A program made the position numbers and the translations under genes. Positions 28,525 through 43,500 of a stretch of DNA of 64,000 nt are shown piece by piece. Source of the DNA: Vespa crabro (Eukaryota; Arthropoda; Insecta; Hymenoptera; Vespidae); contig NC_060955.1 of assembly GCF_910589235.1 (NCBI RefSeq), positions 20,782,558 through 20,846,557 of the forward strand, read 5' to 3'. Within the stretch, counting starts at the first letter, position 1, and every line of letters starts with the position of its first letter. The notes under the pieces are model-generated. The model worked only from the letters and a program-made list of their open reading frames with translations, was not told where the DNA came from and searched no databases.

Positions 28525-31500
28525 TTATTCTGATAATTGACAAAGCATAGCAACTCCTCGCATAATCCAATGTTCCGGTGGCATTGTTGTAGGTAACCAC
28601 ATAGCTATAACAAAATTTGTCGAATGTCCTGTAGTTGATAATACTCCTCGACGCTCGCTGGTTTTATAGAGAGGACACGTATACGTTCGTTTTTCCTTGA
28701 TATCCTCTTTTCTTGTTGGTAGCAACCACAACTAAAAAAAGAAAAAAAAAAGAAAAGAAGGTATTTAGAAATTACGCCTCGTTAAAACGAATTACACGAA
28801 GTTCGCTTTACGCTCGTACGATAATACATACTGTTGAACGACACATCCTCTATTCAATTGCAAATAACGTTTATTATTACATGCACTTAGACATATTATG
28901 TAACCCATAAAAAGCAACGACTAAAAGCATATCTAAATAGGAACCTAACATAATCTAATGTAGGAAGCAATGTAAACAAAAAAAAAAGGAGGAAAAAGAA
29001 AATAAATTTTATTATCCTAATCTAAATATAAGAAAAAATTCAATGTATATTTACAAAAGGCATATCGTCGTAAAGGACTTTGGGTATGCTTTCTTTCAAT
29101 TTCATTTCATTTCTGTCGAATCTAGCACCATCCAAAAATAATCCATAAATATAAATTCCATTCTCAGGCGGTGTATTAAAGACAGTTTCTTTGAGAATAA
29201 TGAAATCATAAACTAAATGATCGATTGGTATACTATATTTTCTTGCGTAGTTCTGTCTACTACCGGTTAAAAATGCTTGGGTAAAATAAAATCCTGATAG
29301 CCAGAAAGCCGTAGGAGGACCTTCGTCGTACCATTTCTGTGAAATATCAATGTAGTAGTAATACAATAAAATTGATCGTTGTCGTAATAATTACCTGTAA
29401 AAAATTTAAACGTTGCAAAAAGTCGTTTATGTAACTACCGAGAGGCTTCAAAGAAGGATAGGAGTGTTGCATCCAATAAGATGGTATTTTAGCAGTCAAT
29501 ATTGTCCCATAAATATCTTCGAGCTCGAAAGACATAACGATGAAACCTGTTCGAAAGAATTTTAAGATTTAGATTTTATTTAAAATTTTAAATCGATCAA
29601 TGATACGAAACGAGGATATATAATTTGTTACGATAGATTCTAAAAAAAAAAGAGAGACCTTTTATAGCTTTTTGGATATTGATCAAGCTACTTCGAATAC
29701 AGTTTAATAATTTATTGAAACGACCCATTTCTTGGACTAATACGGTATTCATGCTTTGACTATAAGATGTAGGATATTTCTCATTCGCAGTTTGGAGATC
29801 ATAATCCACTGGAAGTCTGCTCAAAATATCGGCAGAAACGTTGAAGACTATCTCGTCGCTCGTCATCGCCCCAGTTCCAGTTTTAACCGTCTCCTGCGAA
29901 GTGAAGAATTTTATCGTTTAGTTGCGTGCAACGTTAATCTATTTTTGTGCCTTATTATTCGTGAGTTTTATCTCGCAAAAAAATCGATTGATCAAAACGT
30001 CGTTTTAATTATAAAAAAAAAAAAAAAAAAAAAAGCATACGTACCCTTATTTGCCATAAATCCTGCGTGTTAAAATATCAAATGAACGATTAAAATTATT
30101 TATTAGCTAATTGAAAAATTAATAATTCATATTCACATACAATATACCTACCAGACGATCCTGGATAGCAAAAAATAAACAGTTCAATTTCATATAAAAA
30201 ATAGAACGATCGTTTTAAAATAAACGAAATCGTGATCGATCTTACCTGAGTCAATAAAATAGAAGAGAAAAGCAACGACGTTTCTTGCTGATCCTTAATA
30301 ATATCCGCATTTTCGTTCATTCCAAAAACACTTGGCGCGGTAATTAATGGAAGATTTTTCGTATATTCAACGTAAGCATCGTATTCTCTGACTGGGGGAC
30401 AGTAATAAATTTTTGAACTGGTATCGAAGTAATAGATATCTTCTCCGAGTGCTTCCCTGATGAATTAAAAAAAAAAAAAGAAAAGAAAAGATACAGAACA
30501 AAAACGATTCAGATAGATATTTTGTCAATCAGTAATAATTTTTCAATTACTCACTTGCAATAGAATTTCTCTAAAATGGTATTCAATGTTCTACGATCCC
30601 ATTCATCGGTAACTCTACCACCATAATTACATTCTCCAGTAAGATATTTGAGTGCTTCAAATTGTACATCCTCGTATTCATTTAGAAAGATGTGCAATTG
30701 GAGAATGCTAACTCTCAAATCTGTTTCATTAAATTCATAGGGTATATTCCAACCAATAGGGCCGAAATTTCGTCTTTCTTGCACGATAGCATGAAAGAAA
30801 CATAAAGAATAGATTAATTTTTTAAAAGTATCGCTCTGACTGCAGGACTCAAAAAAGTCAGGATTATTGATCGGATCATTCATGTACGATCGAATGATGT
30901 TAGCTCTCAAGCCTTTGGGAGGCTCATTTGTCATTTTAATGCCATTCTGAAGAACCGAAATGGGAAAGTGTTCAGCTGGATAACTAGTGAGCCATAATCG
31001 AAAGTCCGAATGAATTGCCTCAGGCATGAAGCCTTCGCAGATTTTTTCCAAAGTTGGCATCCAACTCTTTGCGAGATGACAGTTCTGTAGAACCACCCAA
31101 TGACCATGCGTTACACCGTTTTCTATTAGTTCCTCAGCGATTGGTCCTTGACCTGAATAATAATACACGATAGAGAAAACAGGAAATAAAATGATGAGTG
31201 TAATTTACAAGCTCAATTATAAATAGTTAGATTTTTACCTTGTCCCAGGGACAAATAAAATAGTCGATTTGCTCCGTAACCTAGATCATCAGCAAATTTT
31301 AACAATATTTGAGCTGGATCAGCTCCAGGAGTTAATACGAATATCAATGGAACGCAATTATTAGAATCGGCATATGAAGAAACTAAATCGAACGTCGGTG
31401 CCTCTACAAACTGCGGACCAAGTTCAGCTAAAAATAATTTTCTATGTACTTTCATTTTATTTACTAATTGATTAAGACTCAAAGATAAACAAAAAGTACC

Positions 31501-34500
31501 GTCGACGAAATTCTGAACAGCTGGTACAATTTTATCCGGTCTAATACATCTCAATATCAACAGCTTTTCAAACATGTTGATTTTATCGTATGGAACTGGA
31601 AATATCGTGTTCTGCGGTTCTTTTGAATCGAACACTGTCTTCCATTCTTTACTTTTCTTAATGAAATTTTCTTTAATACCCTGAACGATTTAAAATAGAA
31701 ATGTTTATAAGCATTATTTTCTTTTTTTTTCTTTGTTAATCTTTTAATGGTATTTAAATAATAATCTCACAGAAAATCCAATGACTTCGTCCAATCTGCA
31801 TAATTCGTCCCACTGTTTAACAGGTAGCCATGTAGTTGGATTAGCATAAGGATTATCAAGACCAACCCCACCCGTTAAGAGAAAAATCCATTGAGGCATG
31901 GAAAGCTTTTTTTGTTGTTTCAACAAATTAATAACAAGAAGTAAAGAGAACAAAAGTTTATCCTTTTCGAATAGTGATCTACATATGTTTAAAAAGAGCG
32001 AATAAGTGAAGTATTCGATAAGATCTTTCAAACGTTGCTCCAAATTTTCCGCAGGATGTGTATTTTCAATCGCCATAGTGTAAAGATTGACGAACCACAC
32101 TAATGAATATTGATACATTGGATCTATGTTTGCTAATACAGCTGTAAATAAATATTTTCATAAATAAACGAACAAATAAATTATTCTATATTTTTCATAC
32201 GTCATACCTATAGTGAAGAACAATACGGTGGAGTGAATTGCAATCGGCGTATATTGAAGTCGAGCCGCATCGATCGACTTCTCAGTGATCTCAGTAGCCG
32301 CCTGTTTTATATGAATATCGTCGCTTAAATTTTTTGAAGACGTTAGTATATCGATTGCCTCTTCATCCTCGAGAATATTACCTTCGGCTACAGATAATAC
32401 TTCTAAAATTTTATCCTCCGTTTCCTTCAACAATCTGAATATACATAAAAAAAAGAGTATCAGAAATTTTCACGTAATAAAAAATTAAAAAAGAGAATAA
32501 TGACAAACACCTTTTATTTGTGGCGCTTTGTAAAATCAGTGCATTTTTTTCAGATTCCAAATCTGGCCTTTCTTTAGCAACAACTATGCCAAGCAATTGA
32601 TCATCCAATCCTTCCGGTGTAATTACAAAGTTGACCAAAGTAACTTTAACAGTTACTTCTGGTAAGTAATGAGGATTTCTCAGTTTGGTCGTTATGTAAA
32701 ATCTATGAAAAGAGATTGAACATGCAAGTATTTCTCTTTAATATTGTTCCAATTGCTGCTTTACGGTATGCCTACCTAAAATTATTATTATATTCAATTA
32801 CAGTTTCACCTAATCTAATACATAAAACACCACTTTGTTTAAACGTTTGTCTTAAAAGGATTGGCTCGAGAACAGCGTCCAGTTCTTCTTCAATATTCTC
32901 TAATAACACAGGTTGGCCAAATTGAATAGCATTCTCTAAAACTCTGACGTAATCCATTTGTGTCAATCGAATGATACTGATATTATTAGTCTTTTCCATA
33001 TTTTTGATCCATTTATTCGCTTGATTCTGAGGATCTATCATCAGTGGCCATCTTCTTGCATTTCTATGACATAGAATAAAATGTTTGAATATAAATTTAT
33101 GATAATAATAAGAATTATTTTTTTAATTATTGTTGATTATATTTAGATCATAAGTATACTTACGTAACGATAATACCATTGTCAATAGAAAATAGATCAC
33201 TTGGTAATCCAAATATGTTCCAATCTCTTATTAAAACGGGATCACCGAGTACGTCACGCAATTGAAAATCTTTTGTGCATATCACTTCCAAATTTGTACA
33301 AAGCTCCACCCATTCCGCAATTTGATGTACACGAAACGGCATTGTAAATGGACCAAGATAAGCGATCACTCCAGAGGCAATGATGACGTCTCCAGTTAGC
33401 CGATAATATCTATGATACATTTAATTAAAGCAAGAAGAGTTTTAAATAGGTCGAACTTTCTCTCTTAATTGATGATGAAATTTTTATGATAGTTACGATA
33501 AAATCTTGAGATAAAATGCAAGAGAAAAATAAATAAAGAGAAAGCGCAATCTAGAATGGTTTTAGCTCTAACATCAATGTTTTCTCACATTCATGTCCAA
33601 TTAACTCTAGATTAATGCTTTCTCACATTAATTTATTTAATTACGATCATTATCTTTCTTTTTATTAAAATGAAAAAGGAACTACCTATCTCCGAGTTCT
33701 TGAGCACTCAGCAACCAACGATTATATTCTCCGCCTAATCCACCAATAAGTTCTTCTGCACGTTTTATCTTTAGTTCACAATTAGTAACCTGATCGGACA
33801 TCGCTTGAAAATCTTCCTTTCTTTGATTTAATAATTTTTCCAGAGAAATTAATTTATTCTAAAAACAACAACAATGACAACGAAGAAAAAATAAAAATAC
33901 GTAAAATATGTAAATAAGATGAAAGAAGAAAATCAAAAGACATGAATTTATTTTAAAATAGCCAATATACTTGAACTTCTTGTAATTGGTTCCGTTTTAA
34001 ATTCAACTCGTCCAATGCTTCTTTATATGTCGCTTCAGCTTCAGCCAAAGCCTCCTTTTTTGGAGCAACCACTTTCGCTACTTTGTCGTATTCCGACATC
34101 GCCATAACCCATCGACAAAGTCCCTCGCAAGCCGTCGAGACTTTCTTGATCTTTTCGGGATCAAAATCAGATTTTGTCAAATAATTCTTACGGATATTCT
34201 CTATCACTTTTTCTGGTATATTGTCCTTGTCAAAGTTCAACAAGGAATCAAGAAATTTAGCATCACTGAGCATTCTTAAAGAAGCCTTCCAATAATCATC
34301 AACTATACCATCCTTCGTTTGTACTCTATCTGGCTTTATTTCCTGAAACGATGATCATCTATGAAAATTATGAAAGAGTTCGAACATATGCATATAAAAT
34401 GAATAAGGTTTTAGATCATTATGAGAATACCCTAAGAACGCAAACGCTTTCGACAATAAGTTTCACAGCATACGGTGGACGTTTCATAACTTTGACTACT

Positions 34501-37500
34501 GCAATATCTTTTGAAGTTAAAGTATCAAGAGCTGCTTGAGCATTACGTAGAAATGGCATTGCTTCTGCTAAGCTCGCATCGCATTCTGCTTTAATTGCAG
34601 CTGCTGCATCAGCGACAGTCTACGAAAGATAATTTTCAATGACGAGAATTCGTTAAGTCAATAATTCTTTATCTGCTTACTTGAGCTGCAACTTCGTCGA
34701 GTTTAACTATTTTTTCAAATTCTGCTACATCTTGATTCTCTTTTTCAATATCAATCAACATTTTTTGAACATCTTGAGTAGCAGTAATCAACTGTGGTTG
34801 CAATTTTCTTAAAGTTTCTTGCATATCCGCGACCTGTTGCTGTGTACTATCTAATCGACCTAAACCACCCTGATATCGAGCTTTGGCAAGTAATGTTTCT
34901 CTATGATGATATATCAAATTTTGAACAAAATAAAAAATGAAATAGTATAATGTTTAGAGAGGAAATGTAATATTTATTTAAATATTAATCGTCTATATAT
35001 TTACCGTCTTTTCTTATCTAAAAGATCCTTGAAAGTATTGATCATCTCGAGGTAGGAAGTTGGTGTTACGTAGTTGTATCTATTGAGACGTATCAAAAAT
35101 TCTGCACTTAATTTTTCCGTGGATACATGAAAGAAACGACACATATCTATTCCTACTTGTCTCTCGTGATCTGACAATTCGATTTCAGATAAAAATCTCG
35201 TTGCAACAGCTATCAGTGCATCCTCAGGCCATGCCTTGAAAAATATAACAAGGATAATGAGATTATGTTCAAAGATGAAATCAATCAATCGAAGAAATAT
35301 ATTTGTATTATACTTGTAGCCAATCGATGGTACAGCAATTAACCAACGCTGGAAACTTTCTAATGCGATTTCTAAAACCATCACCGATCGGTGACATGGC
35401 TACGACTATGTGAAGCTGATCGCGTGCTATTTGAACAAAAAGATTGAAGAGAGCAACTAAGCTACCATCTGTTTGTAAGGATCGGTCTCGTTGTCGATCA
35501 ATTTGTCGCATTTTCTCGCAAATTTCAACTTTCTCTTCGTTATTGAATATGTTAGGGACCTATGCGATCAATTTTAATGTAATAAGAAATCTAAGGTCAA
35601 TAATATCTTTAACAGATAATAAATAATAACATACTTCTCCAGAATTCAACATATTACTGATGTCTTCTAAAAAGCTCTCCTCTTTAATTTGAATGTCAGT
35701 GAAGAGAAATGTCGAATGCAATTCTGTGGCAGTAGCCTTACGCATGATCGTTTTAATATCCTCGTGCCATTCATTAATACCATATTGCTTGCTTATTTCA
35801 ACTTGAAAAACGTCGTAGTCGCAAATGTGTGATGCCAATCTGGTCAACGATTGTCTTCCAGAACCACCAACGCCGACCAAAAGAGCATGACTTCTTGGTT
35901 GTTTAATGATACGAGAGATTTTTGACAAATGTTCGATGGCAAAACTGAATTACACATGCAAAATATAAATTTCCAAATGTATTTGTATATTTCTTCTTGA
36001 ATTAAAATAATTAAAGTGATTCTTTACCGGAATAAAACTAAGTACATCGGTTTCTTTGACATAGCATTGTATTCCGTCAAATAAGTCTCAACAATTTCTC
36101 GTAATTTTTCTAAATCAAATACTTCTTTATACAAACGAACATCCACTTTTGTATCAATAAAATCACAATACATTAATTTTCTCAGCTCGTAATCGGTGAT
36201 CTAAAACGATAAATCGAATAAATCTCTCATGAAATAATATTAATATAATAATTTTTATCATAATTATATGTAATACCTTGCCAGTTGTGCTACCTCGAAG
36301 AAAATCTTTGAACAATTCTTCCATGGATATCTCCATATGTTTTTTCAGAGTTAAATGCAATTGTTCGATAAGCCAATTCATATCAATTTCATCGACTAAT
36401 CTATCACCAAATACACGTAAAATCTCATGAACCCATAATCTTTTCATACTTATCAAAGTGGACATTGCTTCGGGAACAGACAAGAGTATCCCCTATGTTT
36501 AAAAAATATTATGTATCATTTACATTGATTGAAAGAAAATTTTTCAATAATTTTTACAATTGAAATATTGAAATATAAAACCTGTATCACTCTGGAAAAG
36601 TCTCGGAGATTGAATATGTAATGACATTTCGCTGGTGTCGGTAAAAGATTCTTAAGACTTTCCTTAAAGACATCCAAAGTCGCGAAAACAATTTGATCGA
36701 TGCATGGATCAAATTCTTTACTGAAACCTCTGAATAAACGAAAACAAAATGATGTTCTCGTAAATGATCATGATAAAAAAAAAAAAAAAGAAAAGATATC
36801 GACAGACCTTGTGTCAAGATGCCATAATATAATTTTACTGAATATCATTATCATAACGTCGTCCTCAAAATCGGATATGGTTAAAACGAAGAAGTGTCTC
36901 TTGAATCGTGGAGTTATATCTTTTCCTCCACTAATGGGCGGTGCCATGGCACACATCAATTGAATCTCGATCAATTTGATCGGTATCATTTCTTTTAAAT
37001 CGTACCTATTCGTTTAAAATAAATAAATTTGATAAATAAACTCTATAGAAATTGTTATGCTTATTAAAATAATAATGTTATTAAAATAATGATATTATTA
37101 AAATAAGTTTATAACCATTGCCAATGATCAAGCCATTGACGAAGCAATTCTATCGGTGGTTGTGCACCATAGGTTTCTTTTAATGGCATCGATATGTCAT
37201 CGACAAAAATAATCCATCGTTTTCCAACAGGTGGACCGAAAACACCTTTGCGCCTTCTATCAAGCTTGCTCATTATTATTTCTTGAGTTTGATTGGCCGT
37301 AGTTTGAGCGGAGAAATTTATAAATAATGGCTTATTAACGGCTGAATTATTTTTTTTCAATAAGAAATCAGTTATATAAACGGATTTGCCTGTTCCTGTT
37401 GGTCCAACAAAAAGCACAGGTTTTTCATGTTGAACTAATAACTGAAAGAGAGCAGTATAACGTATTGTTTCCACGGTCGGGACGATTATTTGATTAACTG

Positions 37501-40500
37501 GGATATCTCGAGGGATGGGGGGAACACTGATTAATTCGTCCGACCATAATTTCCATTTTCCTTTACCCTGTAGATATAATAATTTTTATTCATAGCTTGA
37601 ATGAACGTATTAATTTCATCTTCGTATAAAATTATTTTTACCTCTTTAATGAATTTATAATCAAAAACAAGATTATATTTAGGCATGACAAAGATGTATG
37701 GTTTTTCAGGTTGTGGTATTGGTTCTTCCAATTGATATTTTTCCATCAGAGCTAATGGAAATTCTCTTTCCATAAAACCACGAAAAAGTATACTGAATTG
37801 TTCTCTCGAACTTGCGTCCAAAGTGCCACCCATTGCCCATATACAAGAGAAGAAAAAAGATCCCTGTGTTATTGTAGATTTTATTAAATAGATATATATA
37901 ATATATATATCTCAAATTATTAAATATCTTTTTACCTCAACTTGTGCTCGAAGATCATATTCGTCGATATTTTTAGCTATCTTCTCATCGTGATATTCCT
38001 CGATGAAACAGTCCATCAGATACGTTATCGATCGCAAATAATTCGAATCAGGCATTGGACACAATTCCTTTAAATAAAAATCTATTCAATTCAAGAATTA
38101 TAAAAATGAAATAATAAATGATATACCTTGACATTACCACGACGTAAGAAACGGAAAAGTGGTTTACAAAATCTTATGAACAATGATTCGTAAAGAAAAT
38201 TTTTTAACCAAGGATCTATTTTTGCTGGTGTCATAGAGATCCATGATAATAACAATGGCTTCCATCCTAACGCAGAGGGTTCCATATAAATCATACCTAG
38301 TTTATCACGTACAACACAGGACTATTATTTATAGACAAAGAAAAAAAAACGATTAAGTCGAAGATAATAAATTGACATTACCACAACGTGATACCGTAGC
38401 TGGTGAAGCGGCTTCAAGGTCCATCGGTTCGAAAACTAAATTGGTCTTTGGTGCTAATTGTATTACTTCACCGCTCATAAGACATAATTTCTTGTTATCA
38501 TCCAAAACTGTGTTCATACTTTCGATCCAGATAGCATCGATAGGTCCGTCAAAAACCAACCATTTACGATTGGTGTTAGTAGAAACAGCAAAAGTACGAT
38601 AGCTTACTGCTAAAATTCCATCTTTCCATTCGTGAGAGGCAGGATCAAATTCTCCATACAATTGGCCCATAGTTATCGCTTTAGGATTCATCACGGTTAT
38701 CTCTACTTTGTTTTCGTTTAAAAGATTCTAAAGAGATACATTAATATAAAATAAATATATTAATCAATAATTATTGAGATATAGAATTTAAAAATATTAC
38801 CATTTCTTCACAAATTCTAAGAGCATCAGCTAATATCCTATATGCTGTAGTTTTTCCACCGAAAGGAAAACCAACAATCATGAAACCATGTCTAACTATC
38901 ATCATCTCATAAATCTGTTGTATTTTTTCGAGAAAGATAGGAACACATTGAATATTAGATTCCGAGCAAGCCTTTTCCGTACATTCATTTAGGTACGTGT
39001 AATCTGGCGTAGGAAGAGTCACATTTGGGAATAGATCAGACATAATACCCTAAAGAAAAAAAAAAAAATATTACTGAATATGATTACTATATTCCAGCTG
39101 GAATATAAAGGATATATACGATATATACATTGAATAATGGTATATCTTGATTAAGAAATTTCGGCAAATTTACGTCCTTGATACTACGCAGCATTAAAAT
39201 ATCCTCGTTTTCTTCGGGATATTTCAGCTTTAAATTACCCGCAGCTATCAAAACAGATTTCACGGCTCTCATGCCGTAATCATAATGATTTTGACTGGAT
39301 AATTGTTCGGAACAGAGCCTATAAGCTACGACAATTTTAACGGACAATGGTCGAGCTTCGTAGAAACCATAAGAGTAAAGTGTATTTTCTGCTATTAATG
39401 CATAGTCCGGTACCTAATATAACGTTAAATAAAATTATTTAAATTTAATTCTTATAATTACCATTTATTTTTTAAACTAACCATCATAGCAACTGGTCTA
39501 AAGAGAGCTTTCAAATTATCAGGTAATTCGGTTCGTCCAGCATAGCCTGGATTCATTGTAATGAAACAAGCACAAGTTGGATCTAATACCAATTCGGTAT
39601 CCTCGAAGATCAATATCTCTTTGCCTGCGTTGACTGCTCGTTGAATCGTTAAAATTTGTTGAGCTACGACAGACAGAACTTCCAAATCAATTCGATTAAA
39701 CTCATCGAAACAAGACCAAGCTCCAGTGGCAGCCAAACCCTGACAAAATGATAGATAGTCAAAAAGACGACGATGATTTTAAGATAAGAATGAACATTAA
39801 AAATGTTTCACCTTCATAAATTTGCCTAAAGCTATATAATCCAAGCCTTCTGAACAATTAAAGACAACGCATTGTTTGGCAACAGCTTTTGCCATGTCCT
39901 TTGTGGTTTCTGTCTTACCAGTACCAGCAGGACCTTCCGGTGCACCACCAAGATTCAAATGTAATGCACCAAAAAGCGTTCTATAACATCTATCTGTTAA
40001 TGGTGTTATCACTAATCTCGACGTATTACCTAAATACTCATAGGCATATTTCAAAGTTGAGTTTATCATCATCACATACATGTCTTCTTTCTGTATGATT
40101 AATGATTGAAAAAATAAGTATGATTAGGATATATTTTTAATGTAACAATTAAAGACTATAAATGTATATTAACCGTCCAATAATATCTCATCTGAGAAAG
40201 CCATTTAAAGTCGGTTGAATGAGATACTCCTTGTTCAAATAATTCTGTTATAACGTCTTTTCCATGAACATCTAAAGTTACTAAAGCTTCTGCAATTACA
40301 GAGAATATAATATCATAATGTTCAAAATACCGAGGGAGAATTTTTGTAATAGAATTTTATTAATTAAAAGATTACCTAAGGTCGTTCGATTTTGTTTTGA
40401 CAACTTGCTGCGTACCAACTTGACGATGTCATTAAGCTCGTTTATACAAACTTGAATGTAATCCTTAAGGCCATTAGGACTAGTAGAAAATGAATCTGTC

Positions 40501-43500
40501 GTGTAAGCGGTCCAATAAAGTTTGCTGATACATAAAATCGTTTGTCCAGGCCAATCTAAAGCCCATTGACATCGAGCTTTTGTCACGAACGCATCTTTTG
40601 CTCGTATGACCTGAACAATCATAATAATCGTACATAGTTCTAACACAATCAAATTCAAATTGTTTGATTGTGCAATATTGATTAAATAAACAGTTCTGAT
40701 TTACTTGTGCCCTAACGCTCTTCTTCATAACAATCTCCAATTGTAAAAGCCACTTTTCTACTTGTCCTCGAGCAGCAACAGTGTCAATTATGTCTTCAAA
40801 TAGAACCATTTCTCCTTCCGAAGATTCCATCATCGTTGCTTCCATTTTCTCCGTGAAACTAAGTTTTGCGATGCCTTCGAAACATTTCTTCAAATGTGGT
40901 TGAACTCTGTGAAAATTCAATGTAATTTGACGAGCACGTTATAAAATATTTTTTAACGCTCACTTTACCTAGTAGGATCTTTCGTTTCTGATAATATCTC
41001 TAATAACTCGTCGTTGGATAAAAAGAAAAATCTTGCAAAATATAATCTCTTTTTTTCCAAATATGCTACTAGACCTTTCTGAACGAGATCGAGTAAATTC
41101 GCACATTTTTTGAAACGTTCCAACATTTTCTCGATTTGAATAACAGACATAACTTTTGGATCATTGGCTACTGCTGCCATAATCTCTCTCCAAATCTGTT
41201 TCAAAATTACATTTTATAATTATCTTTGCTAGAATAAGATATATGAAAATATCAAACTATTTACTTTGTCAACGGCACTAAATCGTCGACCTTCCTCTGG
41301 CATTTGTTGCTGAATATCTGGCGAAGAAAAAATTGGTTCAAGATACATCCAAGTAGCTTGAACGGCTAACCAATAATCTATAATATCTTGCAACAAAAGT
41401 AACTTTGCTTCCCATTCACTGAAATAAGAAAAAATCTAATGGCAAAAGTGAAAAATATATTTAAATATAAACGAACGGGTGAAAATCGATTAACCTACAG
41501 AGTTTCTTGTTCAAAAGGCTTAATGTAAAGAGAATTTTTCATAGTTTGTGCTTTGGTCAAATGATCATCCAGTAATAATTGTATTTCATCAACACTAGCT
41601 ATAACGTAAGTACCAGTATCACGATAAGGATTCACTACAAACGCTATATCTTCCCATTCTGTATACATTTTGTTCAAGGATTTCTCAAGACTTCCTTCCT
41701 TCATTGCAGCTTCCGAAATTGCTTCGAATTTTGGAACATAATCAGCTAAACCATAATCTAATATCTATAATGATAATATTAACGATAATGATTCAAAATC
41801 TTCAGATCATTAGATTTTTAACGAGTAATAAAAGCTTTATACCTTAGCCATTGTCATATATTTATCAACTTTTATCGGAAATCCAACGATCTCTGAAATC
41901 TGTTCCCAGTGACGACTTTTCATGAATGGATTTCCTAACGTCATTATCACTGGCATATGCGCTTTGAAATCTTCTATTCTGTTAACTATCGTCTCTGCTA
42001 ACTTTTTAGGTATCTGTTCTTGAAAAATCTTTTCTAACTTATATGCAGTTCGATACGCTGTTCCAGTTTCGGCTTCTATTTCTTCTGGATCATGCGAGCC
42101 AATCATCGAATTCATCCATAAATCGATATTCGTAAAGGCTTCACAAGCTATGTCGAAAAGTTTTTTGTACGGTGATAATTGATCGGCAATCTGTTTCAAA
42201 GACATCGATCAACGTTAATTGCAAAATTTTTTCACCAATACAATATCTTTATTTTTCATTTTATTTTGTTTCAATTCAATTTAATTTTCCTTTTACCTTT
42301 TTTCTTAACGGATATTGCGTGAGTTCCCAACCAAACAATTGTTCTTCCTCATTAAATCTATCGATCGTTTCCATCGCAGCAATTATTTTATTTTCCAAAC
42401 TAGTAGCTTTTTTTCTGTAACGATAAATCTCATCGATATTGCCCCAATATTGTATTTCGTCGCAATATTTTGCATAAATTTCAAGATCCTTTTCAAACTT
42501 CTCAATTTTTTCTTTCAACATCTTTTGATACTCGCCAGTTTTGCTTGCGATGATATCTCGATGTTGTTCAAAGATAGAAGATATGTTGTGATACCTAAAG
42601 AACGAATGAAAAGTTTTCTAAATGAAATAATCAATTTCATTGATGACGATAAAAAAATTGTAAGAGATTCACCATTGAAAAGCAAAGTTGTTTGTTTTGA
42701 GTTCAACTGGTGTTAAAATCCAATAGTCTGATATAAAGAGAATATATTTTTTTAAATCTTTCAAACGACTTTCAAGGATAAAAATTGTTTCAGTTTCAGC
42801 AGTATTTATGAATTCTTTGAGTTTAACGAGTTCAGACGTATTTGGTGGTATACTTAGCGCTTGGTCTGCTATACTTTGATAAAGTTCTCCTATACTAATA
42901 AAAAATTGTATTATGAATTAAATCATTGTAAGATAAAATAATTAAATAAATTTAACTTTTACAGATCTCCAATATTTCTCAATACTTACTCACGCATATT
43001 TCGTTGATAATCGTCGACCATTTTAGATAATAAAAGTTCTTTTAAACGATCAGCCTCAAAGACTATATGATCTATGAGATCTTTCCTACGAACCTCAAAA
43101 AGTTTTCCAAAATAAGTACGATGTAATATAACCGGAAGATTATGACACAGTTGATGATAATGTTCAATGATATCACAATATTCTTCAAAAGATCGAGGTG
43201 GATCAGCTTGTAAAAATGGTTCCACGACATCCTCCTCTTCCACTTCCTCGATCAATTTTGTATAGATCATGAAATCATCTAATTGTTTTTCTACCTCAAC
43301 TTTATGTACTTCTATTAATTCGACGATCTTATTTGAATAATATTCCAACAAATCCGATGATATTAGTGGCTAAAATAATAAAAAAAAAAAAAAGTTTTCA
43401 ATTATTCGGATAATAATAATCAAAGACATCATTAAAACACCTTCAACATATTTGTCGAATTCTCAGAAGATCTCTCATTTTCGATACGTGGATAGACCGT

